Under the pieces are notes generated by a model. That model did no database searches and had not been told where the DNA came from. It saw only the letters and a list, made by a program, of their open reading frames with translations. A stretch of 64,000 nucleotides of DNA from positions 13,962,538 through 14,026,537 of the forward strand of contig OY757017.1 of assembly GCA_963580285.1 (NCBI GenBank). Reading direction: 5' to 3'. The DNA comes from Lucinisca nassula. Lineage: Eukaryota > Mollusca > Bivalvia > Lucinida > Lucinidae. Shown in pieces: positions 31,791-42,796 of this stretch; position 1 is the stretch's first letter, and the number at the start of each line of letters is the position of its first letter. The translations under genes were made by a program, and so were the position numbers.

Positions 31791-32633
31791 TTAAAAAAAA
31801 CAAACAACAGAAATTCAGGTTTTCCCTCAAGATCTATGCAAAAAAACTTCAAATATGCCATTACATATACCGTGTCCGTATGTTCTTACCTTTTGATCCG
31901 AATAGTATGTGCATTCATCAAAGTTATCTCACATAATATTTTGTTGAGCTCTTTAGAAGTATATCATACATGATACAATATTTCTGATAATTTCTGTTTG
32001 AAAACTGCAAATAATTTGCTAGAACCTTTTTTCGTTATTCTAATAAAAGACTGTACGTGGTTATCAAAATTGTGATGTTACAAAACACACAAAACCACGC
32101 GTATCTTCAGAATAAAAGTTTTGAAATACAAAACAAGATGTTTCATACACGAGCAGACCCATGAGGCGGTTCTAACGAGCACACACAACCTATGTTTGGA
32201 GTATATATAAGAAAAATATCGCAAATTTTCATCGGGAAATTAAATTAGCATTTTCAGGTAGAAGCTAGGGTCAAAGCAGCACGTGCGGCCACTTCTCGCA
32301 CGTTTTTCAGGTTGGATTCTATTAATGTCTGTAATAACAACAGTTCCATCATCATATTTACCAGCAAAACCTAATTTTAATTTGGCAGAGATATGACAGT
32401 TTAATGATATATCTCAGAGTTACAGGAAATTATACGAAACTTTAATTCCAGCATTCCGGCTGTTTATTATCCAAGATAATATCAGAAAAAAACATGTTTG
32501 ATAATGTGCTGACGGCTTCTTATCCTAGATAAAATCTTTCGAGAAAGAAACGCCACACATGTTAGACAGAATTCAAATAAAGCGTGCAGCTTTTGAGAGG
32601 CATTGGTAAATTAATAAATAAATCTGCCAGGGG
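31791..32633. other. No gene; M2 fragment at 32155-32260
   Basis: 32155-32260 carries GAGGCGGTTCTAACGAGCAC and TATGTTTGGAGTATATATAA of M2. Elsewhere nothing recognised. Confidence 0.5.
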
Positions 32634-32745
32634 TCTTGGGCCCGTTCCTTAGCTTCTCCAAACTTTCGGATGGGTCTGTTAACGGAGGTCACGTCTCCGT
32701 ATGACCTTAGCTTTTGGTGGAACGTAAAACTCAAATACACACAGA
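32634..32745 (+). mobile_element. SINE-B 3' part
   Basis: CTTCTCCAAACTTTCGGATG, GTCTCCGTATGACCTTAGCT, GGTGGAACGTAAAACTC. Confidence 0.7.
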
Positions 32746-32746
32746 T

Positions 32747-33047
32747 TGTTTGTTTGAATTGAGGTTTTACGTCGGCGTCAAAACTATTCAGATCATTTTG
32801 GAGACGTTGCTTCCAATTTTGTGGGACTTTTACCCGACATTGAGCTGAAATGACATCTCAAGCCCTGTTGCCCAAACAGACCAATAGGATTCATACGTAG
32901 GGACGGTCCAGCTCGCACCACCTTACCTGGACAGGGTTAGATTCTCTAAGCGGTTTATCATGTTTGCGGTCGGTTTCAGCTCTGTGTGGAAACAACATGC
33001 AGCCCAATCTATTTCTCCAAGCCCCGATGGGCGGGGGCAATATTATG
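32747..33047 (-). mobile_element. SINE-A copy
   Basis: GTTTGTTTGAATTGAGG to CCGATGGGCGGGGGC, near full length. Confidence 0.8.
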
Positions 33048-33179
33048 GCTTTCTCCTTGCAAACTTTCCAAACATATTTTTGCATACTAGCAAACAATGT
33101 GGACCAGAGGAGCAGACCGATCTGGATCTTATGAGTATATTAAGTTAAAATAAGAAAAACTCCTTTCACTGGCGAATAT

Positions 33180-33470
33180 CAGATTAACAATTCCGTGTAA
33201 TGAACACTCTTCTAAAACCCACTTTATATAGAAAACGTAGGGTTTACATGGGCATTCATTTTGCCTTTTTTTTTTTTTTTTTTTTTTTAATCCAAGATAT
33301 ATGTTATGGGTACTCATTAGAATCGAGACGGTTCTAACGAATACCCACACTCTATATCTGAGCAGACATATGTACAATATCGGAATTTTTATATGGTAAT
33401 GTTCATTTTTTTGGTGTTGATTTTTTTAAATATATTTGAATAGGCGTCTTTTCGCAATGTGTTTTCATTA
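33180..33470. mobile_element. M2-type MITE, reverse, decayed
   Basis: GTGTAATGAACACTCTTCTA, a T run of about 22 in place of CTTATTTCT, TAGAATCGAGACGGTTCTAA and ATTTGAATAGGCGTCTTTTC. Confidence 0.6.
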
Positions 33471-33546
33471 TAAATTTTATTAGAAAATTTCACAGATTTT
33501 CATCAGAAAAAATACCATTTTGGAGATATGAAACAATGCCGCGTGC

Positions 33547-33835
33547 CATCACGTGAACAAGTCCGTGAAATGAACATCCCACTAAACCCCACTTTATATA
33601 GAGAAAACTGGGTTTTACGGGGGAATAGACTATTTTTCTTATTTCTGCTCCAAGACAAAGGTTGTGAGTACTCGTTAGAGCCGCCTAATTGAGGCGGCTC
33701 AAACGAGCACCCACAACCTATGTTTGCGGTATAAATAAGACAAATATCACGGATTGTCATCAGAAAAGTAGCCATTTTAGAGATATGACAAATGCACTGT
33801 GTCGCACGGATGTGTTATCGTAATGTTACCGTGTG
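33547..33835. mobile_element. M2 MITE, complete, reverse
   Basis: CATCACGTGAACAAGTCCGT to CGGATGTGTTATCGTAATG; hairpin TAGAGCCGCCTAATTGAGGC. Confidence 0.8.
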
Positions 33836-34163
33836 TTATCATTAATTTCCCATTACGATAACACACCCATGTGACGTAATGCATTTCTTCATATCTCCAA
33901 AATGGCTACTTCCCCGACAAAAAATGTGATTTTTTTCTCTTATTTATACTCCAAACATTGGTTTTGGGTGCTCGTTAGAACCGCCTCATTGAGCCGGTTC
34001 TAACGGGTACCCACAACCTATGTCTGGGAGCAGAAATAAGAACAATAATGTGTACGCCCGTAAACCCCAATTTTCTCTATAGAGGGGTGTTCATTTAACA
34101 GACTTAACGTGATGCTGAGGACTGATTTATCCATCACAAAACACGCCTATATAATTTTGACCC
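33690..34163. repeat. 474-bp segment, first copy of an exact tandem duplication
   Basis: Begins inside the M2 hairpin (TGAGGCGGCTCAAACGAGCA), covers a whole M2 (33851-34114) and stops inside the left end of M1 (AATTTTGACCC). The next 474 bp repeat it with no difference that I can see. Confidence 0.9.
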
Positions 34164-34637
34164 TGAGGCGGCTCAAACGAGCACCCACAACCTATGTTTG
34201 CGGTATAAATAAGACAAATATCACGGATTGTCATCAGAAAAGTAGCCATTTTAGAGATATGACAAATGCACTGTGTCGCACGGATGTGTTATCGTAATGT
34301 TACCGTGTGTTATCATTAATTTCCCATTACGATAACACACCCATGTGACGTAATGCATTTCTTCATATCTCCAAAATGGCTACTTCCCCGACAAAAAATG
34401 TGATTTTTTTCTCTTATTTATACTCCAAACATTGGTTTTGGGTGCTCGTTAGAACCGCCTCATTGAGCCGGTTCTAACGGGTACCCACAACCTATGTCTG
34501 GGAGCAGAAATAAGAACAATAATGTGTACGCCCGTAAACCCCAATTTTCTCTATAGAGGGGTGTTCATTTAACAGACTTAACGTGATGCTGAGGACTGAT
34601 TTATCCATCACAAAACACGCCTATATAATTTTGACCC
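34164..34637. repeat. 474-bp segment, second copy
   Basis: Identical by eye to 33690-34163. Contains a second whole M2 (34325-34588). Confidence 0.9.
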
Positions 34638-34908
34638 CTTGATCCCCACTTTTATATAGTAAACTGGGGTTTACAGGGGTATACCTTATCATTATTATTT
34701 CTGCTCTAAAATATAGATAGTGGGTACTCGTTAGAACCGCTTCGATGAAGCGGTTCTAACGAGTACCCACAATCTTCATCGAAGCGGTTCTAACGTGTAC
34801 CCACAATGTGTATTTTGAGCAGAAATAAAAAATATCAGTTTTTCATCTTGAAATTTTCTCTATTTTTCGGCGGTAAAGTTATGTATTTGTATAGGCGTGT
34901 TTTTGTAA
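34606..34908. mobile_element. M1 MITE ending about 60 bp before exon 34971
   Basis: CATCACAAAACACGCCTATA to ATAGGCGTGTTTTTGTAA, with one hairpin arm duplicated (two TTCATCGAAGCGGTTC-type blocks). Confidence 0.8.
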
Positions 34909-34970
34909 AGAATGGTAAACGAAACCAACAGTGACGAGCTATTGAAGGTAATCGTATTTTTTTTTTTCAG

Positions 34971-35153
34971 ATGGACAAATTAAGCCGAAAAGTGTCGACT
35001 TTCTCCGCCACCTAAATCGACAATCGCACAAGACCAGTGATTATGAGATCCCTAACCTTATCATTCGTCGGGGCCAGCAGTTTGACCTTAGTATCACCTT
35101 TGACAGGACCTTCTCTTGTAAGGATGATCAGCTGATTCTAAAATTTGTTACAG
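34971..35153 (+). CDS. Transglutaminase exon, N-terminal beta-sandwich
   Basis: The acceptor follows a poly-T tract ending TTCAG and the donor is GTAAGC. It is 183 bp, phase 1 in and phase 1 out, about 61 residues. The product reads VDFLRHLNRQSHKTSDYEI, then NLIIRRGQQFDLSITFDRTF. The run of 'N..SHKT..Y....LI.RRGQ.F.L...F.R' is the signature of the transglutaminase N-terminal domain (vertebrate forms have EHHT..Y and LIVRRGQ.F). The catalytic core is not in this exon. It follows the M1 MITE ending near 34908 by about 60 bp and is followed 50 bp downstream by a SINE-A fragment. Confidence 0.92.
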
Positions 35154-35202
35154 GTAAGCATGTCCAACAATCGCCAATATTAAAATTCTCAGTTTTTATT
35201 TC

Positions 35203-35395
35203 TTTGATTTGAGGTTTAATATCCCCATCAGCACTGTATAGGTGATTTTGGAGACGTGCCTTTAGATTTTGTGGGACTTTAACCTTACAGTGAGCTGGAA
35301 TGACATCCCAATCTCTGCGGTTCAGTGAAACTTAGGGGTACACTAACATTGCTCGTGACTCGTGAGCCGGTCAGTTTACCTATCCACACATTTCG
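35203..35395 (-). mobile_element. SINE-A and SINE-D fragments
   Basis: 35203-35345 TTTGAGGTTTAATATCCCCA to TGACATCCCAATC (SINE-A 3' half). 35357-35395 GAGCCGGTCAGTTTACCTAT (SINE-D). Confidence 0.6.
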
Positions 35396-35729
35396 ATATT
35401 AGTCATACATCATTACCTTTATCATACATTTAGTATAAAATACTTAGATTTTGAATATGTGATAGGAACGTGACACTAATGCACGTATCACGCTTGCACG
35501 TGCTGCCATATCGCATGGCCTTTATCATACCCCAAAAATCCATATCACAACCCTTTATCGCACCCCTAAGCCTTTATCATACCTCTGACGTCACCCTATT
35601 CGGAACACGCGGCGTTCTTCCTTTTGCGGCAGTTCGCATTTGTTGTTCAGGACGCCATTTGCAATTTGCAATATTTTCGTCTGTTCGAACAGTTTGGATG
35701 AGTCTTTGCTGACTTTAAAAGTCTCTTTA

Positions 35730-36060
35730 TTTTTGGCAAACAGTGTGGACCCAGTTCAGACTGCTCCTCTAGGAGCAGTCTGATCTGGGTCCACATTGTT
35801 TGCCTGTATGCAAAAATAGTTTTGAAAAGTTTGCCAAAAAAATCAGCAGACGACATAATTAATACAATTTATTTTGATCAATTTTTTTTAAAAGTGAAAT
35901 GTATGATAAATAGATTATGATATGACAATTTTCATATCATACCCCATATCAGCCCTCGACCCATATCAGCCCTCGGGCCTTCGGCCCTCGGGCTGATATG
36001 GGAGTCTCGGGCTGATATGGGGTATGATATGAAAAATGCCATATGATAATCTCTATTTAT
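35730..36060. mobile_element. Two hairpins: M6-like (35736-35808) and a long AT/GC hairpin (35911-36054)
   Basis: 35736-35808: GGCAAACAGTGTGGACCCAG with the centre CTCCTCTAGGAG. 35911-36054: TCATATCATACCCCATATCA with repeated ATATCAGCCCTCG and loop GGGCCTTCGGCCC. The arms contain a direct subrepeat. Confidence 0.7.
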
Positions 36061-36295
36061 TACTTATATTTACATTATTTTCCATCCATTATGCGAACAA
36101 AAATCCTGGTTTGAGGACAATACATGAATCAAGAAAACAGCTTCACGCAGTTTTCCTATTAATAGCGGCAAAGCGCCGTTGACGTCATAGCTTCGTCATT
36201 GTCCAATAATAATGGAGAGAACCATGGTTTATACATTTGACATCACTTAATGACTCGATGTTATTCATACTTCAGTGAATGTTAAATAAATTATA

Positions 36296-36838
36296 TAGAG
36301 GATCTTACATGGGTGTTCAAGTATTATTGAATTTATTAAACGAGTTGTGAGTGAAAGAGTGTTTGAGTTTTACGTCCCACCAACAGCTAAGGTCATACGG
36401 AGACGGGACCTCGGTTTAAAGACTCATCCGAAAGTCTGGAGAAACCCGTGATCGATCCTGCGACCCCTGGTTTACAAGGCGAGTAGCGTAACCACTACAC
36501 CACGGAGGCTTCTTTAAACGAGTTGTGGAAAAGGGATAAAATGCGAGGCTTCGCCGAGCATTTTATCCCTTTTCCTCGACGAGTTTAATAAATTCAATAA
36601 TACATGAGCACGAATGCAAGATTCTGTTTATCATATGACATTTAAAACGCATTTGATTCAAGGTTGAATACAAAAATGTAATTATTCCGCCATTAGTAAA
36701 CGCGACGTCGTTAAGGACGTCGTACATTTAACGTTACGGGACGTTTCTAGCTAATTTGCATATTTAATCCACTAGTGGATTATCGAAAATATTACATGGC
36801 GTTATTACACTCTCAGACGCGACGTCATATGATAAATA
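36296..36838 (-). mobile_element. HP element with nested SINE-B
   Basis: TATAGAGGATCTTACATGG to CGACGTCATATGATAAAT with the AAATGCGAGGCTTCGCCGAG hairpin. A minus SINE-B (36350-36514) is inserted with a perfect 13-bp duplication TAAACGAGTTGTG (36337-36349 and 36515-36527). Confidence 0.85.
36350..36514 (-). mobile_element. SINE-B with 13-bp target duplication
   Basis: GAAGCCTCCGTGGTGTAGTG head, GGATCGATCACGGG, AGACTTTCGGATGAGTCTTT, GGTGGGACGTAAAACTC tail. Confidence 0.85.
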
Positions 36839-36999
36839 CAGAAATATATGTCTTTAATGCATTGATACATTTATTCAAGCGACGTCAGTGGCGTCATAGT
36901 AAACAATGGTTACCAACAAAATGATTGGACGATGGCTACATGGCGCAAACGACGCTCGTTACGCTGTGTGCAGTCCTTTCTTATTAAAATTTCAGCCCC

Positions 37000-37445
37000 C
37001 AAACAAGAACTTTTAAGACAAATAATATAACTCTTCCCCTCTTAGATACTTTAACATGAATATAAATGAATACCCTGTGAAAATCAACTTTACATGGAGA
37101 AAGGTGGGATTCAAATGGATGATTATTGCTTTCCTTGTTTCCGTTCTTAGACAAATACATGCAATGGATGCTCATTAGAATCGGTCATTCCATAACACCC
37201 GAGTGTCATTAGGAAAACATGACCATGTGAAATAATGGCGTCCAACATGATGTCAGAAACGACAAATATTAGTTAAACATGGTAACATTTTTCTTAATAT
37301 TGCTTTCAACATAGATTCTGCGTACTCAAAATCTATGTTTTTGAGCCAAAATAAGGCAGATAATTTATACCCCAATAAACCCCACTTTTCTCTATATAAA
37401 TCGGGGTTTAACGGGGTCTTCGTTTCATGATGGCATGCTTTCATA
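37000..37445. mobile_element. M2-type fragments
   Basis: Two degraded units: 37030-37260 (ACCCTGTGAAAATCAACTTT, CATTCCATAACACCCGAGTG) and 37260-37445 (AATAAACCCCACTTTTCTCT, GGGGTCTTCGTTTCATGATG). Confidence 0.5.
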
Positions 37446-37567
37446 TCTTCAAAACATTTATTTTTCTTGTATTTCTCAAAACGTATGTTGTGGGTGCCCG
37501 TTAGAACCGCCTTATTTTTGTTTATGGTTTTACGGCCCTTCCACGCTTATTTCTCTTATTTCGAGTC

Positions 37568-38060
37568 CCAAGCCCATCGGGCTTGTATAAATAGATTAGG
37601 CTGCATGGGCCTTCCGCGCAGAGCTGAAATCGACTAAGCATTTGAGTACTGATAAACCGCTTAGAAGGTATAAAATAGAAGTGAAGGCAGTGATCTGGAA
37701 TCTATACAATTACCTCACTTCTCCCGTCCAAGACACCAAAAGAAACACCATTATAAAACAACTTCACGATAATGAGAAAACCAAAAGGAAAATTCCTCTC
37801 CCACAAAATGGCCAAACAGCTATCCAAAATAAAAAGATATTAGCAATACACACATGTACATGCAAAGACGAACTATATCAATTATAAACAACAGCAGAAG
37901 AACCGCATTGGAACGGTCAGTCTTTCTTTGGGCGATAGGGCTTGGGAAGCCATTTCATTTCAAAGTCGGGTAAAAGTCCCACAAAATCGGGAGGAACGTC
38001 TCCAAAATGACCTAATTAGTGTCGACGGTGACGTTACACCTACAAACAAACTAGCATAAT
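37568..38060 (+). mobile_element. SINE-A split by ~230 bp of unknown sequence
   Basis: 37568-37668 (CCCAAGCCCATCGGGCTTGT to AAACCGCTTAGAAGG) and 37905-38060 (GGAACGGTCAGTCTTTCTTT to GACGGTGACGTTACACC). The 37670-37904 insert has a short A-rich open frame with no identity. Confidence 0.6.
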
Positions 38061-38064
38061 TTCA

Positions 38065-38778
38065 GATCAGGGTTGATGTATATGATGGCAGGGCCTGTTT
38101 AGGCTTTTAGATAAGTCGGTTGGTTCCTTATGTTCTGTCTCTGATCCGGCCCACCGGAGTCAAATTGTTGGTTTTCGTTTGCCTCAGGATTTTAGTTATT
38201 TTATGCGGTCGGGTCCTCATCGTCGTTTTATCCCTGAATTCGTTTGATTTATATGTTTTTGCACACCTGATAAGGAAATCCATAGTTTTAGCTTAGAATA
38301 GAAATTCTGTTCTAACATTGGTGTTTTAACACAGTGACATGATGTTTAGTGACGTCACGTAACGTGCTGTGACGTCAACCTCAACGACGGCGCATATGAG
38401 GTCGTGTTCAACTAGTGCACGTCAAACACGTGAAATCCGGTCCCTGGGTAAGAACACCAGGGTAAGAACAGAATTTCTATCCCAGGCTAAAACCATGAAA
38501 TTCCTTATTTGGTGTGCAAGAATTGATGTTTAAACAACAGCAGAACAAAGGGCGAGGGTTACGGCTAAAAATAATGACTGCTATGAGGCGGCCCTTCTGT
38601 TGTGGTTTGTAGTTGCCATTGTATGTCTTTGTATGGCTGCTCCGGTAATATTTTTATTTTGGATAGCTGTTTGGCCATTTTTCGGGAACAAAAACTAAAC
38701 TGTCCTTTTGGATTTCTGCTTGTGACTCAGGGTGTCGTCTGCGATTTTGTTTTATGTTAAGATAGATTTGTCCGTCTT
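38065..38778 (+). mobile_element. Penelope-type repeat, left part
   Basis: Resembles the 62041-63382 units: GGTTCCTTATGTTCTGTCTC, CGGAGTCAAATTGTTGGTTT, GCGAGGGTTACGGC, GGCGGCCCTTCTGTTGTGG, TTTTATTTTGGATAGCTGTT. It continues after the insertion at 48973 (TTTCCCTTTGATGTTTTGGA). Confidence 0.6.
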
Positions 38779-39236
38779 CATCACGAAAACGCGCCTACAT
38801 AATTTTGACCCCATTGAACCCCACTTTTATATACTAAAACTGAGGTCTACATGGGTAAACCTTATCTTTTCTTATTTCTACTCTAAAATATAGGTTGTGG
38901 GTACTCGTTAGAACCGCCTCGATGAGGCGGTTCTAACGAATACCCACAATATACTGAACTGAAAAAGAAACGCAACTTTTTAATCCAAAAGATTTTCATG
39001 CAAGTATACGGTTGACTGAAAAATCATTTTGCGATTTACTATCACACTTTTTAAACTGTCTTATGCAGAAAACATTTGGGCGATATCTGTACAGTTTAAC
39101 GCCCCACTTTGCAGTTCGTTGTTTTCAACATTTCCTCGTGCAGCGCATTAAATGTATACAGTAACATCATCATATTGGCAGATTGTGTTACCTGGAGTTT
39201 AGGTTTCAAAAGTGCGGTAAAATTTCTCTAAGAAAT

Positions 39237-40240
39237 ATGGTAAGTTTGACGCAAGATCAACTTAACGTAGCGGTCCAAATGCTTCTACGTGGGACGTCTC
39301 AGGCTGTCATCGCCAGGAACTTCCAAGTGAGTAAATCGACGATAACTCGCTTGTACCAGCGTCTACATCAAACGGGAACGACAAATGACAGGCCCAGAAG
39401 TGGACGTCCACACGTCACGACACGTCGACAGGACCGATACATCCGTCTAACCCAACTTCGTAATCGGTTCCGTACAGCCGTCGAGACGTCTCAGGTGACA
39501 CCAGGAACGCACAACAATCGAATAAATGCAGATACGGTCAGGAATCGCCTTCGAGAGTTTGGCTTACGTCCTCGTCGTCCGTACGTTGGTATGCCATTAA
39601 CACCACGACGACGCCAGGTTAGAATGGTGTGGCTCACACAACATAGGTCAAACCTGTTTCCCCTTCGTCAGTGGCGTAACGTCATGTTTTTCTGACGAGT
39701 TCAGGTACTTGTTGTACAGAGCTGACGGCCGTCAACGTGTGTATAGGCGTGACGGAGAGCGTTATCGTGACAATTGTTTGGTTGAACGTGATCGATTTGG
39801 AGGCGGTGGGTTGATGGTGTGGGCTGGGATATCTTATGGTCATAGAACGCCCCTGGTATTCACGGCTCTGCGTTACGTTGACGTCGTTTTAAGACCGGTA
39901 GTTGTTACATATGTACGACAACACAACGTTACGTTTCAACGGGATAACGCTCGGACACCTGTAGCAAGGCTCAGCATGGCGTTTCTTCAGCAAAACAACG
40001 TTGACGTGATGCACTGGCCTCCGTATAGTCGAACATTTTTGGGACTTCTTGGATAGGGGCGTACGTAACCGCCCCCAGTCGCCTACAATGAGTTAAGCCT
40101 TGCGTCTCGCGCTGATACAGGAGTGGATTGTTATTCCCCAGGCAGAGATCAATCGTTCAATCCTGTCCATGACCAGGCGTGTGCGTGCAGGACTGAATGC
40201 AAACGGAGGACATACTCGCTATTTATTGCTTATGTTTTGA
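39237..40240 (+). pseudogene. Tc1/mariner-superfamily transposase, broken
   Basis: Start taken at MVSLTQDQLNVAVQMLL (39237). An N-terminal helix-turn-helix reads GTSQAVIARNFQVSKSTITR with a second one around RPRSGRPHVTTRRQDRYI. The DDE domain shows SDEF (first Asp, at the frameshift near 39690), VWAGISYGHRTPLVF, and FQRDNARTPVA (second Asp, followed by R-T where families have P-H). The third catalytic motif is damaged: after WPPYS about 15 bases are missing, so SPDLNPIE is lost and only EHFWDFLDRGVRNRPQSP remains in another frame. The C-terminus EWIVIPQAEINRSIL to GLNANGGHTRYLLLMF is intact in its frame, with a stop at 40238. At least two frame changes and a deletion: inactive. Confidence 0.88.
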
Positions 40241-41975
40241 ACTTGTGAAATGACTATAGTGGTCTCAAAATTGACTTGGCGGAGCTATTCAGGTGTTGTC
40301 AGTTTTTGTCAAATTCGCCGAGTACAACAGAAGATTCTTCAAGCGGACAAAATGGTCATATACGCCACAGCTATAGTTGTGTTACAGTTGAATTCACACA
40401 ATCGGGTGACTTGGTTTACCTTTTTGTTCAGGCAGGTACAAACGACAGCTCCGCCTGATCAATCTTATCTGCGACAACTATACTTCTATGACAAAACGGA
40501 TTTGCGTTCCAAACATTCTCACTGGAAATTGAACTCTCTATGGTAGTTACATTCAGGAATGATTATATTATTGCGTCTTTAAGGGTTTACCAAAAGTACA
40601 AAAGCGGGTGGGGTACCCGTCAACATGACTTTTCTTTTCAGCCAAAACACCGAGTCGGAGAAAAAGTTTGAGTATACTGGAAAGTAACACGTCTTCAAAC
40701 ATAACATTATCTAATAAGCAAATATCAAACAGCCTGTAGGTTAACACAGCCGATGCAAAAAATGAGGGTGACAGCATTTGCGCTCAGTCATATTTACCTA
40801 ATATTTCAAGACCTAAAATGTACAGTGTACTGTTCTTGGAAGGATGAACAACAATGTCTTAGAGTATCACTAACCAAAATTGTCTCCTGTCTAATAACCA
40901 TTTGTGCCACCACGAGATATTTTTCATAAGTTCTTTGGTCGCCATTTTTCATTCATGGGATTTGTAAACAAAATATCAACACTTTTTTGGAAACGCATAT
41001 CGCCAAATCGGCTTCACGATGTAACATGACAACTATGCGCCGTGAAACAGGAACCCTTCCTGCATATTTTTGTGCAAGTTGAAGTATTTTACAAACTTAC
41101 GATTAATCATACATCAGGTCAATTTTATTGTCATTTTTTAATCAAAACATCTGATTGGAAACATTTGTTGTTGAGCATGAGGAAGTCATGGCTTTATCAC
41201 ATAAATATGACTACGCCCCAAGCGGAGCTAGGACAAAACATCGGAAAAATTCCGATATGTCTTCAAAGTTTTTATTGTTTCATAAATCTAAATGACTTTT
41301 GTGCTTAAATTGCTTAAAATTGTTCTTGAAAAAATGGTAATTCTTCAAAAATATGAATATTTTGGGACTATATTTTTGCGTTCGTGTCACCAGATATGGA
41401 AGTCCTTAGGTGTTAACGGTTTCATTGACAAGCCTCTGAAAAAAAAACATGTTAACAAATTTCACAAATTTTGCACTGTAGACATGTGAATCAAGGTAAG
41501 TATTTATATAGAGACTTAGATTATGGATTTTGCTGTAAGAATGAATAGGTTCAAGAGTTCGATTGTCGGAAAAAACATCACTTATTTGTGTTTCAACATC
41601 TCGTCTAATTTACGTTATTGATAGTAAACCAAAACCTCGTGACCACATGTAAACATGTATGGTGGTCAATAGAAGACGGCAGTTATGCGTTCTCTGCAAT
41701 TATTTTGTGGCATACTATCAATGTTGTTATAATACAAATATGTGGCCCTGAAAAAGATACATAGTTCTTAGGAAAGAATTTGCTCCACAGGACCAAAAAT
41801 GTTCCTTTTCAATTTAAACACTTATTGATAAGGGAGACAAAAATAATTTGGCTCCTTTGAATGTGTATCCTTTCTTTGTTTCTACTTAAACTTTGATCGG
41901 TCACATCTGACCGTTAATCGCAGGTGTACATTACATTCACACCAGGTTTGTAGGATGAAAGCCTACAAAGTAATC
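40241..41975. other. Unassigned part of the Tc1-ended block
   Basis: Short frames only. One plus-strand frame near 40380-40458 reads CVTVEFTQSGDLVYLFVQAG, which recalls a beta-strand pair of a secreted domain such as C1q, but it is too short and broken to call. Confidence 0.3.
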
Positions 41976-41977
41976 AT

Positions 41978-42085
41978 CGGCCCCCAGCCCATCGGGGCTT
42001 GAAAAAATAAATGAGCTGCATTATGATTCCATGCAGAGCTGAATCTGAAGGCACACAAGTACTCATACCGGACTTGTACGGACAT
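41978..42085 (+). mobile_element. SINE-A 5' fragment
   Basis: GGCCCCCAGCCCATCGGGGC to GGCACACAAGTACTCAT. Confidence 0.7.
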
Positions 42086-42645
42086 CACCTTTCTCAGCTG
42101 TGCTGAAAATCAAGGGAATTAACGCGAACAAGACAGAAAATAAATGGTTATCTCCCCAAGGACTCGACTACCTCCTGTGCAAATTGCCTCAGGCAAATTG
42201 TAAATCGTACATTTTAGGACCGCTTTTTATATACTATATAGGTGACTGTTTTAATTTAAGAAAGTGGAGGTTGTGTTATGGTGTATCTTGAAAACAAAAA
42301 ACAAAAAAAAAAAAAAAATGAATGAATGAAAAAGAATAAACATAGATGATGTATTATATATGATTACAAATAGTATCTTCCAGTGTCAAATATATCAATT
42401 GTATTTAGCGACATAAATCAGTCTGAAATACATAAATGTACAAGCCAACAGTGTAAAATGCAACAAGGTTTTGAACATTTTATAATGTGCAACATAAATT
42501 TTCAAGAATTGCTGAAATGAAATATTATACAAAATAAGATAAAATAAAATAAAATAAAAAATAAAACGATCAGTAGCGTATGCTCAAGAAACGCAAAGTT
42601 GTTAAACACAACATGACTAGTCCGACGGAAATGATCTTATTATCA

Positions 42646-42677
<32 letters not shown>

Positions 42678-42796
42678 CAAAATATTTTTGTTGTTAATTC
42701 TAAGCCCAAATGATGTTTCATATCAATTGTGAATCGTCTGCAGCAAACGATTCACGTGAAATGTCAAGCCTTATTCGCGTTGGAAATTAAGAAACA

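Larger units (their letters stand above)
17827..34970 (+). other. Transglutaminase intron, 17.1 kb
   Basis: GTATGC to TTCAG intron in phase 1. It holds M1 and M2 MITEs, SINE-A, -C, -D and -E copies, M4, M6 and M7 elements, several microsatellites and an exact 474-bp tandem duplication at its 3' end. No further exon was recognised. Confidence 0.8.

Noticed and set aside
40250..40546. C1q- or other secreted-domain fragment (VEFTQSGDLVYLFVQAG)
   Set aside because: Only about 20 residues look structured; stops and frame changes surround it. Left as unassigned.
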